A program made the position numbers and the translations under genes. This document shows positions 1 through 5,106 of a DNA stretch of 6,832 bases, piece after piece. This stretch comes from Cypionkella sp. (lineage in GTDB: Bacteria > Pseudomonadota > Alphaproteobacteria > Rhodobacterales > Rhodobacteraceae), in the NCBI GenBank assembly GCA_023255415.1, contig JALRIN010000065.1:1-6832 (forward strand). The letters run 5' to 3'. The notes beneath the pieces are model-generated. The model did not search any database. It was given only the letters and a program-made list of their open reading frames with translations, and had not been told where the DNA came from. Position 1 is the first letter of the stretch. Every line of letters starts with the position of its first letter.

Positions 1-88
1 CGTCGATAAACTCAGGCTTGGCCGAAATAGCGCCATTGGCGATCAGCGCCCGCAGGCCTTGGTCAGGGATCACACCGAGATTGCGCAT
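1..88 (-). CDS. N-terminal fragment, probable dCTP deaminase
   Basis: The left edge cuts this gene; only the first 29 codons are visible, beginning MRNLGVIPDQGLRALIANGA. The start is well supported: an ideal AAGGAGG (minus strand, 94-100) lies 5 bases before ATG at 86-88. The opening, a short lead then GV(I/L)PD, a small residue, and ALI..GAI, resembles from memory the N-terminus of the long 2'-deoxycytidine 5'-triphosphate deaminases of Rhodobacterales, cytoplasmic enzymes that deaminate dCTP to dUTP for dTTP synthesis. No catalytic residue is inside the window, so the product name is an inference. It lies downstream of tRNA-Pro on the same strand, separated by a hairpin terminator, so it probably relies on read-through or on a promoter hidden between the two. 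Another short-leader cytoplasmic enzyme cannot be excluded. Confidence 0.5.
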   Translation of the reverse strand, partial: MRNLGVIPDQGLRALIANGAISAKPEFID

Positions 89-106
89 AGCGGCCTCCTT
101 GATACA

Positions 107-139
107 GAAACGCCCGCACTGCCACAGGGCAGGCGGGCG
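107..139 (-). terminator. hairpin terminator after tRNA-Pro
   Basis: On the minus strand CGCCCGC and GCGGGCG (133-139 and 111-117) enclose a second stem CTGCC/GGCAG (128-132 and 119-123) with a CTGT loop (124-127). That makes 12 base pairs with a single bulged base at 118. A short T run (TTTC, 107-110) follows. The stem is very strong but the T tract is short, so termination may be partial, which would let transcription reach the deaminase-like gene 19 bases on. It begins 11 bases after the CCA end of the tRNA, the usual place for a tRNA terminator. Confidence 0.75.
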
Positions 140-149
140 GTTTCGATTT

Positions 150-227
150 TGGTCGGGCCAGAGAGATTCGAACTCTCGACCTCCCGCCCCCCAGACGGAC
201 GCGCTAACCAGACTGCGCTATGGCCCG
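150..227 (-). tRNA. tRNA-Pro, anticodon GGG
   Basis: A complete 78-base cloverleaf including an encoded CCA. Read on the minus strand, the acceptor stem is CGGGCCA/TGGCCCG (221-227 with 154-160), followed by discriminator A and CCA at 150-153. The D arm has GCGC/GCGC stems with the loop AGTCTGGTTA. The anticodon stem TCCGT/GCGGG holds the loop CTGGGGG, which places GGG at positions 34-36 after the invariant T33. The T arm is GAGAG/CTCTC with loop TTCGAAT. GGG reads the proline codons CCC and CCT. The gene has its own candidate promoter just upstream and a strong hairpin just downstream, so it is probably a single-gene unit. Confidence 0.95.
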
Positions 228-237
228 ACACGGCGTC

Positions 238-265
238 TTCATACCAATATTCCACGCGGGGGCAA
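238..265 (-). promoter_or_regulatory. candidate tRNA-Pro promoter
   Basis: On the minus strand TTGCCC (260-265) and TATGAA (238-243) are 16 bases apart. A start about seven bases after the -10 box falls near 231, leaving a leader of only about four bases before the mature tRNA 5' end at 227. The placement between the merR stop and the tRNA, and the short leader, favour a tRNA promoter. The -35 box matches the consensus only in TTG plus one later base, so it is a prediction. Confidence 0.4.
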
Positions 266-283
266 GCCAGAAAGCGCAAAGGA

Positions 284-958
284 TCAGCGCGGTGTTGCAG
301 CGTGATCTTTGCCCGCTTGCATCTGCTGGTGCAGCGCCTGTAGCCGCAGGTGCAACTGCGCGGCAAGGTCAGATTGCGCTAGCGCATGAGCGGGCAGGGC
401 GCGCAGACGGTCAAGCAATGACAGCTGCGGCTTTGGTTTTCCCTGCGCCGAATCGGGTGTTGCATCAGCAGCGGGAAGATTGGCAAAAAGGTCTGGCATG
501 ACGGGCTGAACAGGCTTTTGCGCAGGCTTTGCGGGCTCTTGACGCCGCAGAGCGGTTTCCAGCACCACAACCGTTGCCGATGTCGCTTTTTCGGGGGCAA
601 GCTCGGCGGTTTCCAGCGGGCCAAAGTTCAGTGTCAGGGCCGCCTCTAACGCGGCTTCCTCATCTAGGTTTACGGGTTCAACGTAATCTTCACCCGACAG
701 ACCAGCAACATGACGCACGCCCTGTTCACGCAAGATTTTCTGCACGCCGCGAATGGTCAGGCCTTCTTCGTGCAACAAATGTTTGATGCCCGTCAGCAGG
801 GCCACATCAGCAGGTCGATAATAACGCCGACCGCCCGCGCGTTTTACCGGGCGGATCTGCGGAAAACGGCTTTCCCAAAAGCGCAGCACATGCGCCGGGG
901 TTTCAAGCGTTTCTGCAACCTCAGAGATTGTGCGGAAGGCGTCTGGCGATTTGTCCAC
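284..958 (-). CDS. MerR-family transcriptional regulator
   Basis: A 224-residue cytoplasmic DNA-binding regulator. Residues about 8-80 form the MerR winged helix: the helix-turn-helix ISEVAETLETPAHVLRFWE, then RFPQIRPVKRAGGRRYYRPAD (wing) and a second helical region ending GLTIRGVQKILREQG. After this comes a low-complexity Ala/Pro linker (about 141-176) and a leucine-rich C-terminal segment (LSLLDRLRALPAHAL, then a short helical tail). There is no cysteine anywhere, so it does not sense metal or thiols through Cys as MerR or CueR do; the ligand is unknown. The start is GTG at 956-958. The Shine-Dalgarno-like GAAGGG overlaps the ihfA stop, and the gap to ihfA is 11 bases, so the two are probably cotranscribed and coupled. 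Proteins of this kind next to ihfA are common in Rhodobacterales, but their target genes are not evident here. Confidence 0.9.
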   Translation of the reverse strand: MDKSPDAFRTISEVAETLETPAHVLRFWESRFPQIRPVKRAGGRRYYRPADVALLTGIKHLLHEEGLTIRGVQKILREQGVRHVAGLSGEDYVEPVNLDEEAALEAALTLNFGPLETAELAPEKATSATVVVLETALRRQEPAKPAQKPVQPVMPDLFANLPAADATPDSAQGKPKPQLSLLDRLRALPAHALAQSDLAAQLHLRLQALHQQMQAGKDHAATPR

Positions 959-969
959 CCGCGCGCCCT

Positions 970-1272
970 TCAGCGTTTTTTGCCGGCAGCAACGCGGTCT
1001 TTCATCAGATGTGACGGACGGAAGGTCAGCACGCGGCGCGGCGAGATTGGCACCTCATCGCCAGTTTTTGGGTTACGCCCCACGCGTGCAGTCTTGTCGC
1101 GCACCGAAAACGTGCCAAAGGACGAAATCTTGACCGTGTCACCACCGGCCAAAGCATCCGAAACATGCTGCAGCACCGATTCTACAAGATCAGACGATTC
1201 GTTGCGACTAAGCCCTACTTCACGGAATACCGCTTCGCTAAGATCCATGCGCGTCAGTGTCTTTTCGCTCAT
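970..1272 (-). CDS. ihfA: integration host factor subunit alpha
   Basis: A 100-residue protein, the usual IHF-alpha length. IHF is a heterodimer that bends DNA sharply at specific sites and acts in the nucleoid in transcription, recombination and replication. The hallmarks are MDLSEAVF (9-16), the HU/IHF core VKISSFGTFSVRDK (47-60), the DNA-inserting arm GRNPKTGDEVPI (65-76) with the conserved Pro in RNP, and the end RRVLTFRPSHLMKDRV. The specific RNPKTG arm and the FRPS segment favour IHF-alpha over HU. Two ATGs stand in tandem; the second (1270-1272) is chosen because the G7 tract then sits 4 bases upstream, while the first (1273-1275) leaves one base. The reading frame stays open further upstream, but that stretch contains the promoter. 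Its beta partner is not in the window. It is the first gene of an ihfA-merR unit. Confidence 0.95.
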   Translation of the reverse strand: MSEKTLTRMDLSEAVFREVGLSRNESSDLVESVLQHVSDALAGGDTVKISSFGTFSVRDKTARVGRNPKTGDEVPISPRRVLTFRPSHLMKDRVAAGKKR

Positions 1273-1299
1273 CATACCCCCCCGGGTTGTTTTACCGAA

Positions 1300-1328
1300 A
1301 TCATGCGCGCGATAAAAAACTCTGTCAA
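1300..1328 (-). promoter_or_regulatory. sigma-70-type promoter for ihfA-merR
   Basis: A perfect -35 box TTGACA (minus strand, 1323-1328) is followed after exactly 17 bases (1306-1322) by CATGAT (1300-1305), which matches four of six -10 positions. Transcription would start near 1293, giving a leader of about 20 bases to the ihfA ATG at 1272. The site lies in the only sizeable gap (100 bases) between fabH and ihfA. It is the best-matching promoter in the window, and it means ihfA does not depend solely on read-through from the lipid genes. Confidence 0.7.
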
Positions 1329-1372
1329 CCAAAACGGCCCGCAAGGCGTTGTTCCAAGCTGGTTTTTCGTTT

Positions 1373-2344
1373 TTACCAACGCAAAACCACCGAACCCCAA
1401 GCCAAACCACCGCCAATTGCCTCGGTAACAAGCAAATCGCCTTGTTTTATCTGCCCGCGCGCCTTGCCAACCGACAGCGCAAGGGGAATCGATGCAGCCG
1501 AGGTATTGCCGTGATCTTGCACCGTCACCACAACCCGGTCCATGCCGACTTGCATGCGCTTGGCGGTGGCCTCGATGATGCGGATATTGGCCTGATGCGG
1601 CACGATCCAATCGACGTCTTCGCTGGAAAGTCCGGCCTTTTCCAAAGCCGCATGCGCGGTTTCGGCAAGCTTTTCAACTGCATGGCGAAAGACTTCTTTG
1701 CCTTCCATCCGCAGATGTCCGGTGGTGCCCGTCGAAGGCCCACCGTCAACATAAAGCAAATCGCGAAAACGGCCGTCCGAATGCAGATCGGTCGACAGAA
1801 TACCACGGTCGGCAGTATTGCCTTGGCCCGTTTCGGCGCTTAGCACCAAAGCGCCTGCACCATCCCCAAACAGCACGCAGGTGCCGCGGTCGGTCCAATC
1901 CATCAGCCTGGAAAAGGTTTCCGCGCCAATCACCATCACGGTTTTTGCTTGGCCCGAGACGATCAACGCATTGGCATTGGTCAGCGCATAAACAAAACCC
2001 GCGCAGACCGCTTGCACATCAAAGGCAAAGCCACGCGTCATGCCCAAGGCGCCTTGAATCATCGTGGCGGCAGAGGGAAAGGTCAGATCGGCGGTCGAAG
2101 TGGCGACAATGATCGCGTCCAGATCGTCTGGCATCAGCCCCGCGTCTTGCAGGGCCGCCAAAGCCGCGCGCGTGCCCAAATCGGATGTGGTCTGACCCTC
2201 GGCCACATAATGACGCCGCTCGATCCCCGAACGGGTCTTGATCCAGGCGTCGGTGGTATCCACCAGAGCTTCTAGATCGGAATTGGCAACCACACGGTCA
2301 GGCAAATAATGCCCGACACCTTTTACAACAGCGCGTATTGTCAT
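1373..2344 (-). CDS. fabH: beta-ketoacyl-ACP synthase III
   Basis: A 323-residue thiolase-fold condensing enzyme of normal length. It condenses acetyl-CoA with malonyl-ACP to acetoacetyl-ACP, the first step of type II fatty-acid synthesis in the cytoplasm. The catalytic triad is visible: Cys114 in VCAGF, His250 in VPHQANIRI and Asn280 in HGNTSAAS, spaced as in E. coli FabH (112, 244, 274). The N-terminal WI.TRSGI.RR signature and the C-terminal GGGLAWGSVVL end, which closes the active site, are intact. The ATG (2342-2344) overlaps the plsX stop in an ATGA junction, so translation is probably coupled. A GGAGG lies 13 bases upstream inside plsX, farther than usual. The pairing plsX-fabH is conserved in many bacteria. 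Confidence 0.97.
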   Translation of the reverse strand: MTIRAVVKGVGHYLPDRVVANSDLEALVDTTDAWIKTRSGIERRHYVAEGQTTSDLGTRAALAALQDAGLMPDDLDAIIVATSTADLTFPSAATMIQGALGMTRGFAFDVQAVCAGFVYALTNANALIVSGQAKTVMVIGAETFSRLMDWTDRGTCVLFGDGAGALVLSAETGQGNTADRGILSTDLHSDGRFRDLLYVDGGPSTGTTGHLRMEGKEVFRHAVEKLAETAHAALEKAGLSSEDVDWIVPHQANIRIIEATAKRMQVGMDRVVVTVQDHGNTSAASIPLALSVGKARGQIKQGDLLVTEAIGGGLAWGSVVLRW

Positions 2345-3450
2345 TCGCTGGCTTCTGCCTCCGACCTTGATAGGTCGGCATCCTGCCGCTTGGCGCTTGC
2401 AGATGCAACCCGTGCCGCAAGCCGGTCGATAAATCCTGCACCCGAGAGTTGATGCGCAAGCGTGATCGCGGCGGCCACGCCGGTGGCATCGGCTGCGCCA
2501 TGCGATTTGATCACAGTGCCGTTCAGCCCCAAAAACACCCCACCGTTCACGCGGCGTGGGTCAATGCGCTGCTGTAATTGCCGCAGCGCCTTAAGTGCCA
2601 AAAGCGCGCCAAGCTTGGACAACAGGCTGGACCCAAGCGCTTCGCGCATGAAGTCTGAAATCAGCTTTGCGGTGCCTTCGCCAGTTTTCAGCGCGATATT
2701 GCCGGTAAAGCCGTCGGTGACGATCACATCGACACGGTCAGAGGGCAGATCGCCGCCCTCGATAAAACCGACATAGTCATAATCGCTGTCAGCGGCCTGC
2801 AGGATCATCTGCTCATGCGCCTCTTTCAGCTCGGCGCGGCCTTTGTGCTCTTCGGTGCCGACGTTCAAAAGGCCAACGCGCGGGCGCGCCACCTTCAAGC
2901 CGTTGCGGGCATAAGAGGCCCCCATCGCCGCATATTGCAGCAGATCGGCGGCTTCGGCTTTGATATCGGCGCCGACATCCAGCATGACGTTAAAGCCGCC
3001 CGGATTGCGCGAGGGCCACAAGCAAGCAATCGCTGGCCGGTTGATCCCGGGCAGCTTGCGCAGCCGGATCATCGCCACGGCCATCAGCGCACCCGTATTG
3101 CCACAAGACACCGCCACTGTGGCTTCGCCATTTTTGACGCTGTCAATGGTGGACCACATCGAGGTGCCTTCGCCATGCCGCATGACCTGGCTGGGTTTAT
3201 CCTGCATCGTCACCACACGCGGGGCGTGGCGCAGGGTGACCCGTGCGGCCAATCCGGCATGCTTGGAAATCAAGGTGCCAAGCAGCGCCTCGTCTCCGTG
3301 AAGGATAAAGTCAGCATCGGGCAATGAGGCAGCACAAAGCGCAAGACCGGCGACAACAGCCACCGGTCCGCGATCTGAGCCCATCGCATCAACAGAAATG
3401 ACGTTGCGCTTAGCGCTGGCTACGGTCTGAAGGGCAGGTCCGGATGCCAT
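2341..3450 (-). CDS. plsX: phosphate acyltransferase PlsX
   Basis: A 369-residue peripheral membrane enzyme that converts acyl-ACP and phosphate to acyl-phosphate, the acyl donor for PlsY at the start of phospholipid synthesis. Family landmarks run in order: DAMGSDRGP (21-29), a basic MRHGEG loop (90-95), SCGNTGA (115-121), LDVGAD (157-162), NVGTEEHKG (196-204), EGGDLPSDRVDVIVTDGFTG (231-250) and GLNGTVIKSHG (308-318). The first motif is DAMGSD where most members have DAMGGD. The length is at the long end of the family because of about 15 extra N-terminal residues and a charged C-terminal tail (about 350-369). The ATG at 3448-3450 is the first start after an in-frame stop, but it has no clear Shine-Dalgarno. 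It lies 24 bases after rpmF and overlaps fabH by four. Confidence 0.97.
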   Translation of the reverse strand: MASGPALQTVASAKRNVISVDAMGSDRGPVAVVAGLALCAASLPDADFILHGDEALLGTLISKHAGLAARVTLRHAPRVVTMQDKPSQVMRHGEGTSMWSTIDSVKNGEATVAVSCGNTGALMAVAMIRLRKLPGINRPAIACLWPSRNPGGFNVMLDVGADIKAEAADLLQYAAMGASYARNGLKVARPRVGLLNVGTEEHKGRAELKEAHEQMILQAADSDYDYVGFIEGGDLPSDRVDVIVTDGFTGNIALKTGEGTAKLISDFMREALGSSLLSKLGALLALKALRQLQQRIDPRRVNGGVFLGLNGTVIKSHGAADATGVAAAITLAHQLSGAGFIDRLAARVASASAKRQDADLSRSEAEASE

Positions 3451-3474
3451 GTGCTAGCAGCAAACAGGAGCGGC

Positions 3475-3678
3475 TTACGCCGCGTCCTCGTCAACTTCGA
3501 CTGCTTTGGTGGCGACAACTTCGCGCGCATCATAATGACCGCAAGACGGGCATACATGGTGTGGGCGCTTTTGTTCGCCGCAGTTTGAACAATCTTGCGG
3601 GTTGCCGGAAACCAGAGCGTCGTGCGAACGACGCATGTTACGGCGGGACTTGGTGGTGCGGTTCTGCGGGACAGCCAT
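3475..3678 (-). CDS. rpmF: 50S ribosomal protein L32
   Basis: A 67-residue protein beginning MAVPQNRTTKSRRNMRRSHD, the typical L32 opening with a strongly basic N-terminus that binds 23S rRNA. Four cysteines in two pairs, CSNC (30-33) and CPSC (43-46), make the zinc ribbon, so this is the zinc-containing form rather than the zinc-free paralogue made under zinc starvation. A GAGGT seven bases before the ATG (3676-3678) supports the start over an in-frame ATG nine codons earlier. It heads the rpmF-plsX-fabH run, a linkage known from many bacteria, and has its own candidate promoter and a leader of about 98 bases. Confidence 0.97.
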   Translation of the reverse strand: MAVPQNRTTKSRRNMRRSHDALVSGNPQDCSNCGEQKRPHHVCPSCGHYDAREVVATKAVEVDEDAA

Positions 3679-3696
3679 GTCTCGACCTCGGATAGT

Positions 3697-3756
3697 GGGG
3701 GACAAGCCCCGGATTTTACTTTATTTTCAGCGCTTTCCGCGGCAAGAATTGCTTGC
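3697..3756 (-). promoter_or_regulatory. structured 5' leader of rpmF
   Basis: Two perfect inverted repeats lie between the candidate promoter and rpmF. One is GCAAG/CTTGC with a five-base loop (3742-3756). The other is GGGG/CCCC around six bases (3697-3710), ending 12 bases before the GAGGT Shine-Dalgarno. Between them is an A/T-rich stretch (3713-3728). The hairpin nearest the gene could affect ribosome access. Whether it serves in feedback by L32 or YceD is not shown by the sequence. Confidence 0.35.
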
Positions 3757-3782
3757 GTAACAAAGCCCTCAATGAGGCGCGG

Positions 3783-3810
3783 AACATAGCCAGATTTGAG
3801 CGCGGTGCAA
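3783..3810 (-). promoter_or_regulatory. candidate promoter for rpmF-plsX-fabH
   Basis: On the minus strand TTGCAC (3805-3810) and TATGTT (3783-3788) are 16 bases apart, the same TTGC/16/TATG pattern seen before tRNA-Pro. Transcription would start near 3776, beside the near-palindrome CCTCA-A-TGAGG (3767-3777). The rest of the 173-base gap between yceD and rpmF holds only the leader hairpins described separately and no coding sequence. No terminator was seen after yceD, so read-through from yceD is also possible. Confidence 0.45.
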
Positions 3811-3851
3811 CCCCTTTTCGTGAGCTAATTTCATCGGGGGCTGCAATCGGC

Positions 3852-4403
3852 TTAAACCTCTGGCTTTTTTAATTTATCGGCCAAAGCGGCAAGGCCTGCA
3901 AAAGGCTTCAGATCTTCGGATCGCAGCGGTTCCACGCCGGGGGCTGCAAAGGCGGCTTCGGTAAAGTCAGCGCCGCGTGCCCTTGGGTAAAGCGGCAGTG
4001 CCAAGGTCAGCGCTTCGATGCCAATTGCGGCGACATCGATGCTTTCTGGCAGGGGTTCGCAGTCATCTGCGGGAATTTCCAACTCGTCGGCGGAGGGTTC
4101 GTCATAGTCGAATTGATAGCGCACCTCGGTCTTATCGCTTAGTTTGCTGCGCACAGGCGCAAGCGAGATCGAGCAGGGCTGCACCACAAGCGCTGTCAGC
4201 TCGGCGCGCAACACCACGTCAGCGCGCCCCAGAGGGGCTAACTCGCCCTTGAAGATGAATTCGGGCAGCTCGATCAGGCCCAAGGCTTGGGCGATCACCG
4301 CGCGCGCAGCGGCGTCAGGCGCAAAGGTGAACCGCAGGGTCTTGCGGCCAGAAACCAGCGCCGAGCGGTAGCTTTGGCTTGGAAGGGTCGGAGAAGCGCT
4401 CAT
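3852..4403 (-). CDS. YceD/DUF177 family protein
   Basis: A 183-residue acidic cytoplasmic protein. YceD-family (DUF177) proteins are encoded beside rpmF in most bacteria and have been linked to 23S rRNA accumulation; the mechanism is not settled. The family core is visible at about 65-100: VVLRAELTALVVQPCSISLAPV, with the conserved Cys77, then the acidic stretch EVRYQFDYDEPSADELEIPADDCEPLPESIDV (about 94-124) and a hydrophobic segment IGIEALTLALPLYPRA (127-142). The second half of the usual CxxC is not present, only Cys77. The ATG at 4401-4403 is chosen because homologues begin close to the SYRSALVS segment; the frame stays open for another 108 codons upstream, but that stretch is arginine- and proline-rich without family features. 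The Shine-Dalgarno is weak (AAAGA). Confidence 0.85.
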   Translation of the reverse strand: MSASPTLPSQSYRSALVSGRKTLRFTFAPDAAARAVIAQALGLIELPEFIFKGELAPLGRADVVLRAELTALVVQPCSISLAPVRSKLSDKTEVRYQFDYDEPSADELEIPADDCEPLPESIDVAAIGIEALTLALPLYPRARGADFTEAAFAAPGVEPLRSEDLKPFAGLAALADKLKKPEV

Positions 4404-4620
4404 CGGGTTCTTTCGGGGTTTGGGGCCTTGAGGGCGACAAAGCTTAGACGTTCTTTGCCGATCGCGGCGTTCCATTCTTGAAGAGGGCCGCGTCCTTCTG
4501 TAAGCCAAAAGCCGAAGCTTTGACCAAAACGCTGCAGGTATTATGGAATACGTGTCGAATTGACTTGGTGCAAGGGCGACTGCGGGGTAAATTGGTACAA
4601 GGCAGGCAGGCGAGGGCGGA
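4404..4620. promoter_or_regulatory. divergent yceD/bamE control region
   Basis: This 217-base gap separates two divergent units and must hold both promoters. It contains TTTGACCAAA, an inverted repeat at 4519-4528, next to a CGAA-loop hairpin AAAGC/GCTTT (4508-4521), and a direct repeat described separately. I see no convincing -35/-10 pair for yceD on the minus strand. Open frames crossing the gap on either strand look like chance translations. Confidence 0.5.
4520..4547 (+). promoter_or_regulatory. weak candidate promoter for bamE
   Basis: TTGACC (4520-4525) matches five of six -35 positions, and TATGGA (4542-4547) follows after 16 bases but matches only three -10 positions. A start near 4554 would leave a leader of about 67 bases that carries all the TGGTRCAA repeats. 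A second -35-like TTGACT at 4560-4565 has no -10 at a usable distance. Confidence 0.25.
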
Positions 4621-4629
4621 ATGGTGCAA
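4565..4629 (+). repeat. three TGGTRCAA direct repeats before bamE
   Basis: TGGTGCAA (4566-4573), TGGTACAA (4593-4600) and TGGTGCAA (4622-4629) recur at 27- and 29-base spacing. The first two extend to an 11-base match, TTGGTRCAAGG, differing at one base. Each of these two is also a short TTG/CAA inverted repeat. The third copy lies across the bamE start codon, so part of it is coding. Regular spacing close to multiples of the helical turn could indicate an operator, but chance is possible at this length. Confidence 0.4.
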
Positions 4630-5106
4630 ATTTTCGGGACGACGACCAAACAAGGCGCTGGCGCACGCGGGCCGATGCTGGCGGCACTTGCCTTGATGGT
4701 CCTATGTGCGGCCTGTTCGCCGATCATTCGGCAGCATGGTTATGTGCCTGCTGATCAGGAGCTGGCTTTGGTCACCGTTGGCAAAGACACCCGCGAAAGC
4801 GTTGCCACAGCGATTGGCAGGCCCTCGGCTTCGGGGCTGTTGAACGATGACGGTTGGTATTACGTGCAAAGCACCTGGAAAAATCTTGGTCCCTATGCGC
4901 CGAAGGAAGAACAACGCGAGGTTGTGGCGATCAGCTTTGACAAGGATGGTGTGGTCAGCAACATCGAACGCTTTGGCCTGGAACAGGGCCGCATCGTGCA
5001 GCTGTCGCGTCGGGTGACGGGCGATAGCCTGCAGTCCAAGGGCTTCCTTGCGCAGATGTTTGGCAATATCGGTGGCATTGGCGCAGGGCAGTTGTTCAAG
5101 AATTGA
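4621..5106 (+). CDS. bamE: outer membrane assembly lipoprotein BamE
   Basis: A 161-residue member of the SmpA/OmlA family. BamE is the small lipoprotein of the BAM complex that inserts beta-barrel proteins into the outer membrane. A hydrophobic signal segment MLAALALMVLCAAC (19-32) ends at the probable lipidated Cys32, leaving a mature part of about 130 residues. The mature part has the family pattern: RQHGYVP after the Cys, the ELALVTVGKDTRESVATAIGRPS helix region (47-69), then WYYVQSTW (79-86) and beta strands REVVAISFDKDGVVSNIERF. Oddities are a long polar N-region of 18 residues and a Cys at the -3 lipobox position. AGGG four bases before the ATG supports this start; Met19 (4675) would remove the N-region but has no better ribosome site. 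It heads a probable bamE-olsB unit. Confidence 0.9.
   Translation: MVQIFGTTTKQGAGARGPMLAALALMVLCAACSPIIRQHGYVPADQELALVTVGKDTRESVATAIGRPSASGLLNDDGWYYVQSTWKNLGPYAPKEEQREVVAISFDKDGVVSNIERFGLEQGRIVQLSRRVTGDSLQSKGFLAQMFGNIGGIGAGQLFKN

Noticed and set aside
710..1315. Long plus-strand frame opposite merR and ihfA
   Set aside because: Both genes on the minus strand are certain; the plus frame has no domain and no ribosome site.
1342..1372. Terminator after fabH
   Set aside because: Only the short palindrome CCAGCTTGG and mixed A/T runs are present; no stem of useful length precedes a T tract.
1273..1431. Upstream extension of the ihfA frame into fabH
   Set aside because: It crosses the near-consensus promoter and the fabH end; the 100-residue product from 1272 matches the normal IHF-alpha length.
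3697..3728. GGGG/CCCC hairpin followed by a T-rich run read as a plus-strand terminator
   Set aside because: No plus-strand gene ends there; the stem is only four pairs and the T run is interrupted. It is kept only as a possible leader structure of rpmF.
4560..4592. TTGACT as the -35 box of a bamE promoter
   Set aside because: The nearest -10-like TAAATT lies 22 bases further on, too far for a sigma-70 promoter.
4444..4653. Small minus-strand frame of 69 residues in the yceD-bamE gap
   Set aside because: No ribosome site, no recognisable domain, and it overlaps the start of bamE.
4404..4727. Upstream extension of the YceD/DUF177 frame on the minus strand by 108 codons
   Set aside because: The added part has the mixed, Arg/Pro-rich composition of a non-coding translation, matches no part of the family, and would overlap bamE and its control region.
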